This document shows, piece after piece, positions 1-5,423 of a DNA stretch of 5,423 nt. The translations under genes were made by a program, and so were the position numbers. This stretch comes from Gammaproteobacteria bacterium (GTDB taxonomy: Bacteria > Pseudomonadota > Gammaproteobacteria > GCF-002020875), in the NCBI GenBank assembly GCA_018671205.1, contig JABHIC010000052.1:1-5423 (forward strand), read 5' to 3'. Every line of letters starts with the position of its first letter. The stretch's first letter is position 1. Below the pieces are notes generated by a model. That model was not told the DNA's origin. It did no database searches and saw nothing but the letters and a program-made list of their open reading frames with translations.

Positions 1-578
1 CCCAGTGCCGCTGCAACGGAGATCGCGGCTCTCCCCGCACTGCCGCCCCCCAACACCACCACCTCTCCAGGAGCTACGCCATCAACCCCACCCAGTAGCA
101 CCCCCTTTCCCCCCGCTGTTTGATGCAGCAGCTGGGCGCCAATCTGTACCGCGAGTTTGCCCGCAATCTGGCTCATTGGTGCCAGCAGTGGCAGCACTCC
201 ATCCACCTCTACCGTCTCAAAGGCGATGGCGGTCAGACCGATTTTTCGTAACGCCTCCATCCGTTCCAGATCAGCCGCCAGATGAAGGTAACAGAAGAGG
301 CGATGCTCCCTTCTCAGTAGCGGCAACTCACTCGGCTGAGGCTCTTTCACCTTAACAATCAACTCCGCCTCACCATAGAGTGCTGCTGCATTGGGTACAA
401 CCAGAGCCCCTGCCTGCCGATATGTATTATCACTAAAGCCGCTATCGAGACCTCCGCCCGACTCAACAATGACCTGGTACCCCTTTTCAATCAGGGTCGC
501 AACCGCTTCTGGTACCAGAGCAATACGTCCCTCATGATCTCTGACCTCACGCGGCACCCCAATGATCGAACCATTCAT
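1..578 (-). CDS. ald: Alanine dehydrogenase, N-terminal 192 residues (3' end outside window)
   Basis: NAD-dependent alanine dehydrogenase catalyses the reversible oxidative deamination of L-alanine to pyruvate and ammonium in the cytoplasm. The frame is open from the ATG at 578 to the left edge, giving 192 whole codons of a protein usually near 370 residues. The N-terminal substrate domain has the family landmarks: GVPREV at 7-12, HEGRIALVP at 15-23 (R18 fits the conserved pyruvate-binding Arg), KVKEP at 76-80 (K78, substrate Lys), YLHLAAD at 97-103 (H99, catalytic His) and LLAPMSQIAG at 131-140. The NAD-binding Rossmann segment begins near 172 with VVLGGGSAG. The HLAAD and LAPMS segments favour Ald over the related transhydrogenase alpha subunit PntA. 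The start leaves only about three residues more than typical family members, and a modest GGTGGGA lies about 7 bases upstream. The gene diverges from trxB across 113 bp. Identity is firm; the missing C-terminal half cannot be assessed. Confidence 0.93.
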   Translation of the reverse strand, partial: MNGSIIGVPREVRDHEGRIALVPEAVATLIEKGYQVIVESGGGLDSGFSDNTYRQAGALVVPNAAALYGEAELIVKVKEPQPSELPLLRREHRLFCYLHLAADLERMEALRKIGLTAIAFETVEVDGVLPLLAPMSQIAGKLAVQIGAQLLHQTAGGKGVLLGGVDGVAPGEVVVLGGGSAGRAAISVAAAL

Positions 579-604
579 GTACAATTCCCACCCATTGATT
601 TTCA

Positions 605-632
605 GAGGTTCCTTGAGGAACCTAGGAACCTC
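605..632. repeat. Nested inverted and direct repeat, operator-like, between ald and trxB
   Basis: Bases 606-623 form a perfect dyad: AGGTTCCT, a TG centre, then AGGAACCT. A third copy of the half-site, GGAACCTC, follows at 625-632. It is a tandem direct repeat of GGAACCT (617-623 and 625-631) and also pairs with GAGGTTCC at 605-612 across a 12-base loop. The cluster lies 27 bases upstream of the ald start and about 60 bases upstream of the trxB start, so it could serve either or both divergent genes. No T run follows on either strand, which argues against an intrinsic terminator. A regulator-binding site is the most likely reading. Lrp/AldR-type regulators often control ald, but nothing here identifies the protein. 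It could also fold in the ald 5' leader RNA. Confidence 0.5.
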
Positions 633-681
633 AACATTCCATGGCATAAGCCGTTGTTGAGATCTTTATACCAACCATTCT

Positions 682-685
682 GGAG
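682..685 (+). promoter_or_regulatory. Ribosome binding site of trxB
   Basis: A GGAG core sits six bases before the ATG at 692, which is good Shine-Dalgarno spacing. It supports M1 as the start, and the FAD motif beginning at residue 13 is at the usual distance. I could not find a convincing -35/-10 pair for trxB in 579-691; TTTATA at 665-670 is a possible -10 but has no recognisable -35 partner. Confidence 0.7.
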
Positions 686-691
686 TTTATC

Positions 692-1663
692 ATGAGCGAT
701 GTACAGCACTGCCCCCTTCTGATTCTCGGTTCTGGCCCCGCTGGCTATACTGCGGCGATCTATGCCGCCCGTGCCAACCTGAAACCAACCTTGATTACCG
801 GTATGCAACAGGGTGGACAACTCACCACCACTACCGAGGTGGATAACTGGCCGGGAGAGCCTGAGGGGATACAGGGGCCAGAGTTGATGGACCGTATGCT
901 AAAACAGGCCGAGCGATTCGATACCGAGATCATCTTTGATATGATTCAAAGTATTGATACCTCCCAGCGCCCCTTCCAGCTTAAGGGAGATATGGGATCT
1001 TATAGCTGCGATGCCCTGATCATCTCTACCGGTGCCTCTGCGATGTATCTGGGGCTAGAGTCGGAACAGGCCTTTATGGGACGTGGGGTATCGGGTTGTG
1101 CCACCTGTGATGGCTTCTTCTACAAGGGGCAGGATGTCTGTGTGATCGGGGGGGGAAACTCTGCGGTTGAGGAGGCCATCTACCTCTCCCATATTGCCCG
1201 GCAGGTTACCGTAATCCACCGCCGCGACAGCTTCAAGTGTGAAAAGATTCTCTCGGATCGTATTCTGCAGATGGCGGCCTCTGACGATAGCAATATCTCT
1301 ATCGAGTGGAACGCCCAACTGGATGAAGTACTGGGAGATAACAGTGGAGTGACCGGAGTACGTATTCTCAACAAGGATGGCTCCACCAAAGAGCTGGCGT
1401 TGAGTGGGGTCTTTATTGCTATTGGCCACAAGCCCAATACCGATATGTTCAAGGATCAGATCGACATGGAGCATGGCTACATTCTGGTTCGTAACAGTGC
1501 GCACCACTATGCCACAGGCACCAATGTGGAGGGTATCTTTGCCGCCGGTGACTGTGCGGATCCGATCTACCGTCAGGCGGTGACCTCTGCCGGTAGTGGC
1601 TGTATGGCTGCTCTGGATGCCGAACACTACCTCGACAACCTCGACTGTAACGCAACCGAGTAA
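692..1663 (+). CDS. trxB: Thioredoxin reductase (NADPH)
   Basis: This low-molecular-weight flavoprotein transfers electrons from NADPH through FAD and a redox-active disulfide to thioredoxin in the cytoplasm. It has 323 residues, against about 321 in E. coli. In order: FAD Rossmann motif GSGPAG at 13-18; GGQLTTTTEVDNWPG at 41-55; active-site CATC at 136-139 inside the NADPH domain; nucleotide motif GGGNSAVEEA at 153-162; HRRDSFK at 176-182, whose Arg pair recognises the NADPH 2'-phosphate; and the second FAD motif GIFAAGDCAD at 281-290, followed by RQAVTSAGSGCMAALDAE. The third phosphate-contacting Arg of the usual HRRxxFR is Lys182 here, and the next residue, normally small, is Cys183. HRR is kept, so NADPH rather than NADH is still expected. 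An 8-base G run (1148-1155) encodes part of the GGG motif. aat follows after 5 bases, suggesting one transcript. Function is firm. Confidence 0.97.
   Translation: MSDVQHCPLLILGSGPAGYTAAIYAARANLKPTLITGMQQGGQLTTTTEVDNWPGEPEGIQGPELMDRMLKQAERFDTEIIFDMIQSIDTSQRPFQLKGDMGSYSCDALIISTGASAMYLGLESEQAFMGRGVSGCATCDGFFYKGQDVCVIGGGNSAVEEAIYLSHIARQVTVIHRRDSFKCEKILSDRILQMAASDDSNISIEWNAQLDEVLGDNSGVTGVRILNKDGSTKELALSGVFIAIGHKPNTDMFKDQIDMEHGYILVRNSAHHYATGTNVEGIFAAGDCADPIYRQAVTSAGSGCMAALDAEHYLDNLDCNATE
1148..1155 (+). repeat. G8 homopolymer inside trxB
   Basis: Eight consecutive G residues encode the glycine triplet of the NADPH-binding GGGNSA motif (codons GGG GGG GGA). The frame is intact on both sides. Such a tract can slip during replication or be misread in sequencing. 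Synonymous codons could have broken the run, but this may be chance. Confidence 0.9.
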
Positions 1664-1668
1664 GCTCA

Positions 1669-2343
1669 ATGCAGGGGCCTTTCTGGCTGGGTGATGACCC
1701 GGAGGGCCCCTTTCCCCCACCCCATCTCGCACTGAAGAGTCCCAATGGGCTGCTCGCAGCAGGGGGAGACCTTACTCCGCAACGTCTGCTCTCTGCCTAC
1801 CGCCAGGGAATCTTTCCCTGGTACAGTGAGGGTGAACCCATTCTCTGGTGGTCCCCGAACCCCCGTGCAGTCCTCTTCCCGGATGAGCTACACATCTCGC
1901 GTAGCCTGAAAAAACGAATCCGGCGTCACCCCTATGAGGTGACCCTCAATCGTAATTTTAGTGCTGTAGTCGAGGGGTGTGCCGCCCCGCGAGGTAATCC
2001 CGAACAGGCCGGAACCTGGATTACTGCAGAGATGAAAAGGGGCTATATTGATCTGCACCGACTGGGGCATGCCCACTCGGTAGAGTGTTGGTCTGGATCA
2101 ACCCTGGTCGGGGGTCTGTATGGGGTCTCCGTGGCGGGGCTCTTCTGTGCGGAGTCGATGTTTAGCCGAGCCAATGATGCCTCAAAAATTGCCCTGGTTT
2201 CCCTGCTCACCGGGTCAATGGTTGGCAAGATCCAGCTGATGGATATTCAGATGCTCTCCCCACATCTCAAACGGCTGGGGGCTCGTGAGATTCCCCGAGC
2301 GGACTACCTGCGCTACCTCCAGCCTCCTCCTGCAACAGGGTAG
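1669..2343 (+). CDS. aat: Leucyl/phenylalanyl-tRNA-protein transferase
   Basis: Aat attaches Leu or Phe from aminoacyl-tRNA to proteins with N-terminal Arg or Lys, marking them for ClpS/ClpAP degradation in the cytoplasm (N-degron pathway). It has 224 residues, about 10 fewer than E. coli. Family landmarks are continuous: PNGLLAAGGDL at 25-35, GIFPWYSEGEPILWWSPNPR at 47-66, HISRSLKK at 75-82, GTWIT at 115-119, GHAHSVECW at 133-141, GGLYGVSVAGLFCAESMFS at 148-166, ASKIAL at 171-176, LMDIQ at 190-194 and LGAREIPR at 203-210. E162, D192 and Q194 match the residues I recall as E156, D186 and Q188 in E. coli. The protein stops soon after ADYLRYL, so it lacks the roughly 20-residue extension of the E. 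coli enzyme; this is known from other family members and not a break. The ATG lies 5 bases after the trxB stop with a poor Shine-Dalgarno (GAG at 1658-1660), so translational coupling to trxB is plausible. The last 25 codons overlap the convergent EAL gene. Confidence 0.96.
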   Translation: MQGPFWLGDDPEGPFPPPHLALKSPNGLLAAGGDLTPQRLLSAYRQGIFPWYSEGEPILWWSPNPRAVLFPDELHISRSLKKRIRRHPYEVTLNRNFSAVVEGCAAPRGNPEQAGTWITAEMKRGYIDLHRLGHAHSVECWSGSTLVGGLYGVSVAGLFCAESMFSRANDASKIALVSLLTGSMVGKIQLMDIQMLSPHLKRLGAREIPRADYLRYLQPPPATG

Positions 2344-5300
2344 AAAAATCACTGACTGTAAGCGGGCGGGCGAAGAGGTACCCCTGCCCCTCATCACACC
2401 CCTTTTCACTCAACCACTCCAGCGCCTGATGGGTCTCAATCCCTTCGGCAATGACGCTCATATTAAAACTTTGGCCGAGTGTAATGATGGCGTTTGCGAT
2501 ACTCTGGTTGCTCTCGATCTCAAGAATATTCTGGGTAAATGAGCGGTCGATCTTGATTCGATCAAAATGGAAGTTCTTCAGGTAGCTCAATGAGGAGAAA
2601 CCGGTGCCAAAATCATCCAGCGCCAGTTGAACCCCCAGGCTATGCAGCTTCTGGAGTTCACGCTTCATCTGGTTACGATCCGCCATAAAGACTGCCTCCG
2701 TCACCTCCAGTTCCAGATGGTGCGGGGAGAGAGCAAACTCTTGTAGTAGCTCTTCCACCAGCTCCGGCAGGTTGCCAAGCCGAAGCTGAACGGGTGAGAC
2801 ATTGATCGCCACCCGTTCAATGGATAACCCCTGATCGAGCCACTGGGCCATCTGTTGGCACCCTTGGCGCAGCACCCACTCCCCTATCTCATTGATGAGC
2901 CCCGTCGCTTCAGCCACCGGTATAAAACTGTCCGGCATCACCTGAGGATAACCGGGTCGATTCCAGCGTACCAGCGCCTCTGCCCCGACAATCGTTGCCT
3001 CTGGCAGTGCCACCTGTGGTTGATAGTGTAGCTCCAGCTCACCACTACTGACAACATTGCGCAGGGCCTGCTCCATATCCACCCGCTGAACCGCCCTCTG
3101 GGTAAGCTCTTCGGTATAGAACCAGAACTGGTTGCGGCCATTCTCTTTTGCCTTATACATCGCAGAGTCTGCATTCCTGATCAGGGTATTAGAATCTCTA
3201 CCATCACAGGGATAGAGACTGACCCCCAGACTAACCGTGATTCTCAGCTCTTTTTCAGCAATATTGAAGGGAAGCTCAAACAGCTCCAGAATCTTGTTCA
3301 CCACGAATAGCACACTGGGCAGATCCTCGGCCCCCTCCAGTACCAGAATAAACTCATCACCCCCCTGTCTGGAGAGGGTATCCACTTCACGCAAGATGCT
3401 TCTCAACCGCTCTGAGACCATTAACAGAAGTTGATCCCCTACCGGATGGCCCAACGTATCATTGATATTTTTGAAATGGTCCAGATCCAGAAACATGACT
3501 GCAACCTGACTCTCTTCACGACTGGCCCGGTCAATCGCGTGCTGCATTCGATCCTTCAGCAACAGCCGGTTGGGAAGCCGGGTCAGCGGATCATGATGGG
3601 CAAGAAAGTTGAGCTCATCCTGAGCCCTCTTTATTGCGGTTATATCGGAAAAGACAGAGATATAATGAGTCGCCTTCTTCTCATCATCATCATAGACGGT
3701 ACTAATGGTCTGCCAGGCGGGGTAGAGCTCCCCACTCTTTCTTTTGTTCCAGATCTCTCCCTGCCAACTCCCCTTCCCAAGAAGGGATTGCCACATCCCG
3801 ATATAGAAATCCCGATCCTGGCGTCCTGATTTCATTATGCGAGCATTCTCACCCTCCACCTCCACTTTCTGGTAGCCGGAAATCTGGCTGAAAGCATGGT
3901 TCACATCGAGGATATTGGCATCCAGATCCGTGATGACAATCGCCTCACTGGTACTATCAAATACCTTTGCCCACTGTCGAAGATGCTCTTCTGCCTCTTT
4001 CTGTTCGGTAATATCCTCTGACAACCCCAACAGATAACAGGGGCACCCATCACTATCAACAATAGGGACTTTGCGAGTATGGAGTGTACGCAGCCCCTGT
4101 GGGGTATCGATAAACTCTTCCGCAATATCCCGCACCACCCCACTGGAGAGAACCTGCCGATCCTCTTCAACCAAAAGATCGGCCTGCTCAGCGGGCAAGT
4201 GGTCATAGTCATTGAGCCCAATAAGCTCACTCCTGCTTTTCCCCAGCAGGGCCTCACCCGCCCTGTTGAGTTTTACAAAACGAAGGTCTTTTGCGCTCTT
4301 CACATAAAGCATCAGGGGAATCTGGTCAATAATCGCGCTGAGATCTCGCTCTCGCTCACGAATCCCCCCAGCCAGGGTATTCAGTGCGGTAGCCAGCTCA
4401 CCCAGCTCTCCACTGGCCTTAAGCTCGACACGCTCCTCATAATCCCCTTTCTGTAACCGTCTCACCCCAGACATCAGCTGTCGTAACGGAGTATTGATAT
4501 AATACTGTAAGAGTAACAACCCCAGCGGGAAGACAATCAGTGCGATCACAACCACTGCCGTCAACACTGCCCGGCGGGTACGTTCACTGGCGGCAAGGTA
4601 GTTCTCCAGCGGGTATCGAGCCAACAGATGAAGAACCTCTCCCTGCTCGCCCAGTGGCATCACGCGGCTACCCAAAAATGCATCATTGAGATGAAAGAAG
4701 AGTATTCCCTCTTGGTTATGCATCAGAAACTGCTCTCGCTTGATCAGGCTCATGCTACGCAGGAATGTCCTGCCGACGATGGTAACAGCCTTCTCATCAA
4801 GTATTCCAAAGGAGAGGGGGGGGTAACTGAGCGTGCTGATGTAGGCCTCATCCAGAAGAGTAGCCACCACAATGGTTCCAATATGCACCCTGCCATCGGC
4901 ATACTTTTGCTCTATTGGGTAATTGTTTTTCAACAACAAGGCACCGGGTCGCTGTTGAATGGCCGAGCCCTCCAGCTCCTGCCTTCCCCACTGTTCCAGA
5001 AAAAGGCCGGCAGAGTCCCCTTTCCAGCGTTCAATCTTGCTCTTACGCTGTAGAATAGAGGGGGCATCCCTACTGTAGCTCACAATACCCTCAATCGGCT
5101 GGCTCGAATCGGTGGCGGCAAAGGCGATCAGTTCCCCCCGCTGATCATAGACAAAGATCTCAACCTCTTTTTGGGCTTTTACCACGCTCCGCAGACGGCC
5201 AACAATTTCCCACTTATCTTGATCTAAAAGGATGCCGTTATAGTTTTTCGGCCCGCTCCCCTTATTAACCCGCTTGAGTGAGGCGACGATCGATTTGCTC

Positions 5301-5423
5301 CCCGCAAGCAGTGCAGATTGGAGAATAAGCTTCTGTTTCTGCTGATGGACTCTCTTTTCCAGGATATTGAGTCCCTCTTCAATCTCTTTATGGGCAGTAT
5401 CACGATGGTAGTCCAACATACGG
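2267..5423 (-). CDS. Membrane-bound PAS/GGDEF/EAL cyclic-di-GMP enzyme (5' end outside window)
   Basis: Predicted bifunctional diguanylate cyclase and c-di-GMP phosphodiesterase in the inner membrane. Residues are numbered from the ATG at 5419, but the frame is open to the window edge. That Met leads straight into a charged helix (about 8-40) with no membrane anchor, so the true start, with a first TM helix, is probably upstream. Domains: extracytoplasmic sensor region to about 280 (Cache-like fold possible, not assigned); TM helix 284-306; HAMP about 308-360; PAS 358-478 ending in DITEQKEAE; PAS 484-602 ending in SDITAIKRA; GGDEF about 602-765; EAL about 785-1030. The cyclase site is intact: LDLDHFK at 644-650 and RQGGDEF at 684-690, with an inhibitory RxxD site R677-D680. 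The EAL site is also intact: E814-A815-L816, N873, E905, D935-D936, K956, E992 and Q1012 match the metal and catalytic residues of active EAL enzymes. A non-conserved tail, 1031-1050, overlaps aat. Signal and net activity cannot be read from sequence. Confidence 0.95.
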   Translation of the reverse strand, partial: RMLDYHRDTAHKEIEEGLNILEKRVHQQKQKLILQSALLAGSKSIVASLKRVNKGSGPKNYNGILLDQDKWEIVGRLRSVVKAQKEVEIFVYDQRGELIAFAATDSSQPIEGIVSYSRDAPSILQRKSKIERWKGDSAGLFLEQWGRQELEGSAIQQRPGALLLKNNYPIEQKYADGRVHIGTIVVATLLDEAYISTLSYPPLSFGILDEKAVTIVGRTFLRSMSLIKREQFLMHNQEGILFFHLNDAFLGSRVMPLGEQGEVLHLLARYPLENYLAASERTRRAVLTAVVVIALIVFPLGLLLLQYYINTPLRQLMSGVRRLQKGDYEERVELKASGELGELATALNTLAGGIRERERDLSAIIDQIPLMLYVKSAKDLRFVKLNRAGEALLGKSRSELIGLNDYDHLPAEQADLLVEEDRQVLSSGVVRDIAEEFIDTPQGLRTLHTRKVPIVDSDGCPCYLLGLSEDITEQKEAEEHLRQWAKVFDSTSEAIVITDLDANILDVNHAFSQISGYQKVEVEGENARIMKSGRQDRDFYIGMWQSLLGKGSWQGEIWNKRKSGELYPAWQTISTVYDDDEKKATHYISVFSDITAIKRAQDELNFLAHHDPLTRLPNRLLLKDRMQHAIDRASREESQVAVMFLDLDHFKNINDTLGHPVGDQLLLMVSERLRSILREVDTLSRQGGDEFILVLEGAEDLPSVLFVVNKILELFELPFNIAEKELRITVSLGVSLYPCDGRDSNTLIRNADSAMYKAKENGRNQFWFYTEELTQRAVQRVDMEQALRNVVSSGELELHYQPQVALPEATIVGAEALVRWNRPGYPQVMPDSFIPVAEATGLINEIGEWVLRQGCQQMAQWLDQGLSIERVAINVSPVQLRLGNLPELVEELLQEFALSPHHLELEVTEAVFMADRNQMKRELQKLHSLGVQLALDDFGTGFSSLSYLKNFHFDRIKIDRSFTQNILEIESNQSIANAIITLGQSFNMSVIAEGIETHQALEWLSEKGCDEGQGYLFARPLTVSDFSTLLQEEAGGSAGSPLGESHEPPAV
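4816..4823 (-). repeat. C8 (coding strand) homopolymer inside the GGDEF-EAL gene
   Basis: Eight G on the plus strand, eight C on the coding strand, encode part of YPPL at about residues 199-202 of the extracytoplasmic sensor region. The frame is open across it. A one-base slip here would remove the TM helix and every downstream signalling domain. Confidence 0.9.

Noticed and set aside
5..355. A 116-codon plus-strand open frame at the left edge
   Set aside because: It is antisense to ald, and its Pro/Arg/Ser-rich product is what a shifted frame of GC-rich coding sequence gives. The ald reading frame explains the region completely.
1..578. PntA (transhydrogenase alpha subunit) instead of alanine dehydrogenase
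   Set aside because: The FCYLHLAAD and LPLLAPMSQIAG segments and the R18/K78/H99 pattern match Ald; PntA has different residues at these positions.
606..623. Hairpin as an intrinsic terminator
   Set aside because: No U-rich run follows on either strand, and the position between two divergent starts does not suit a terminator.
1055..1732. A 225-codon open frame on the minus strand opposite trxB
   Set aside because: It lies fully antisense to conserved trxB motifs, its product is low-complexity and unlike any family I know, and it has no convincing ribosome binding site. It is a shadow of trxB codon bias.
2344..2700. Search for bpt/ate or infA after aat
   Set aside because: The plus strand after the aat stop holds only short frames without family motifs. 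The minus-strand EAL domain fills the region.
3431..5053. Plus-strand open frames of 125 to 141 codons inside the GGDEF-EAL gene
   Set aside because: All lie opposite the continuous PAS/HAMP/GGDEF frame, with no family motif or ribosome binding site. They are shadows.
1..5423. An undescribed multi-gene defence or mobile system
   Set aside because: All four genes belong to well-known families. There are no mobile-element ends, tandem arrays or unknown conserved cassettes in the window.

Overview
The window reads as ordinary chromosomal DNA of a gammaproteobacterium. The GC content is moderate, the genes are tightly packed, and all four protein genes look like proteobacterial versions of known families. 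The thioredoxin reductase and the leucyl/phenylalanyl-tRNA-protein transferase are close to the E. coli proteins as I know them. A free-living or symbiotic marine/sulfur-oxidising lineage would fit the large redox-rich GGDEF-EAL sensor protein, but the sequence does not prove it. I saw no tRNA, rRNA, CRISPR array, insertion sequence or phage gene.

Layout. (1) Bases 1-578, minus strand: the first 192 residues of an alanine dehydrogenase (ald), whose 3' part runs off the left edge. (2) Bases 579-691: a 113-bp divergent intergenic region holding a compact inverted/direct repeat cluster that looks like an operator. (3) Bases 692-1663, plus strand: trxB, NADPH-thioredoxin reductase, complete. (4) Bases 1669-2343, plus strand: aat, complete, starting 5 bases after trxB and probably cotranscribed with it. 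(5) Bases 2267-5423, minus strand: a very large membrane sensor protein with an extracytoplasmic region, TM helix, HAMP, two PAS domains, GGDEF and EAL. It is convergent with aat and overlaps it by 77 bp. Its N-terminus almost certainly lies beyond the right edge.

How the genes relate. trxB and aat form a small housekeeping transcription unit serving thiol redox balance and N-degron tagging. ald diverges from it and links alanine to pyruvate and NADH. The c-di-GMP enzyme is functionally separate: it would sense an extracytoplasmic signal, and perhaps a cytoplasmic one through PAS, and make or break cyclic di-GMP. Both catalytic motifs are intact.

I found no convincing undescribed system. The points most worth a second look are the 77-bp 3'-3' coding overlap of aat with the EAL gene, the repeat cluster between ald and trxB, and two 8-nt G/C homopolymer tracts inside coding sequence.
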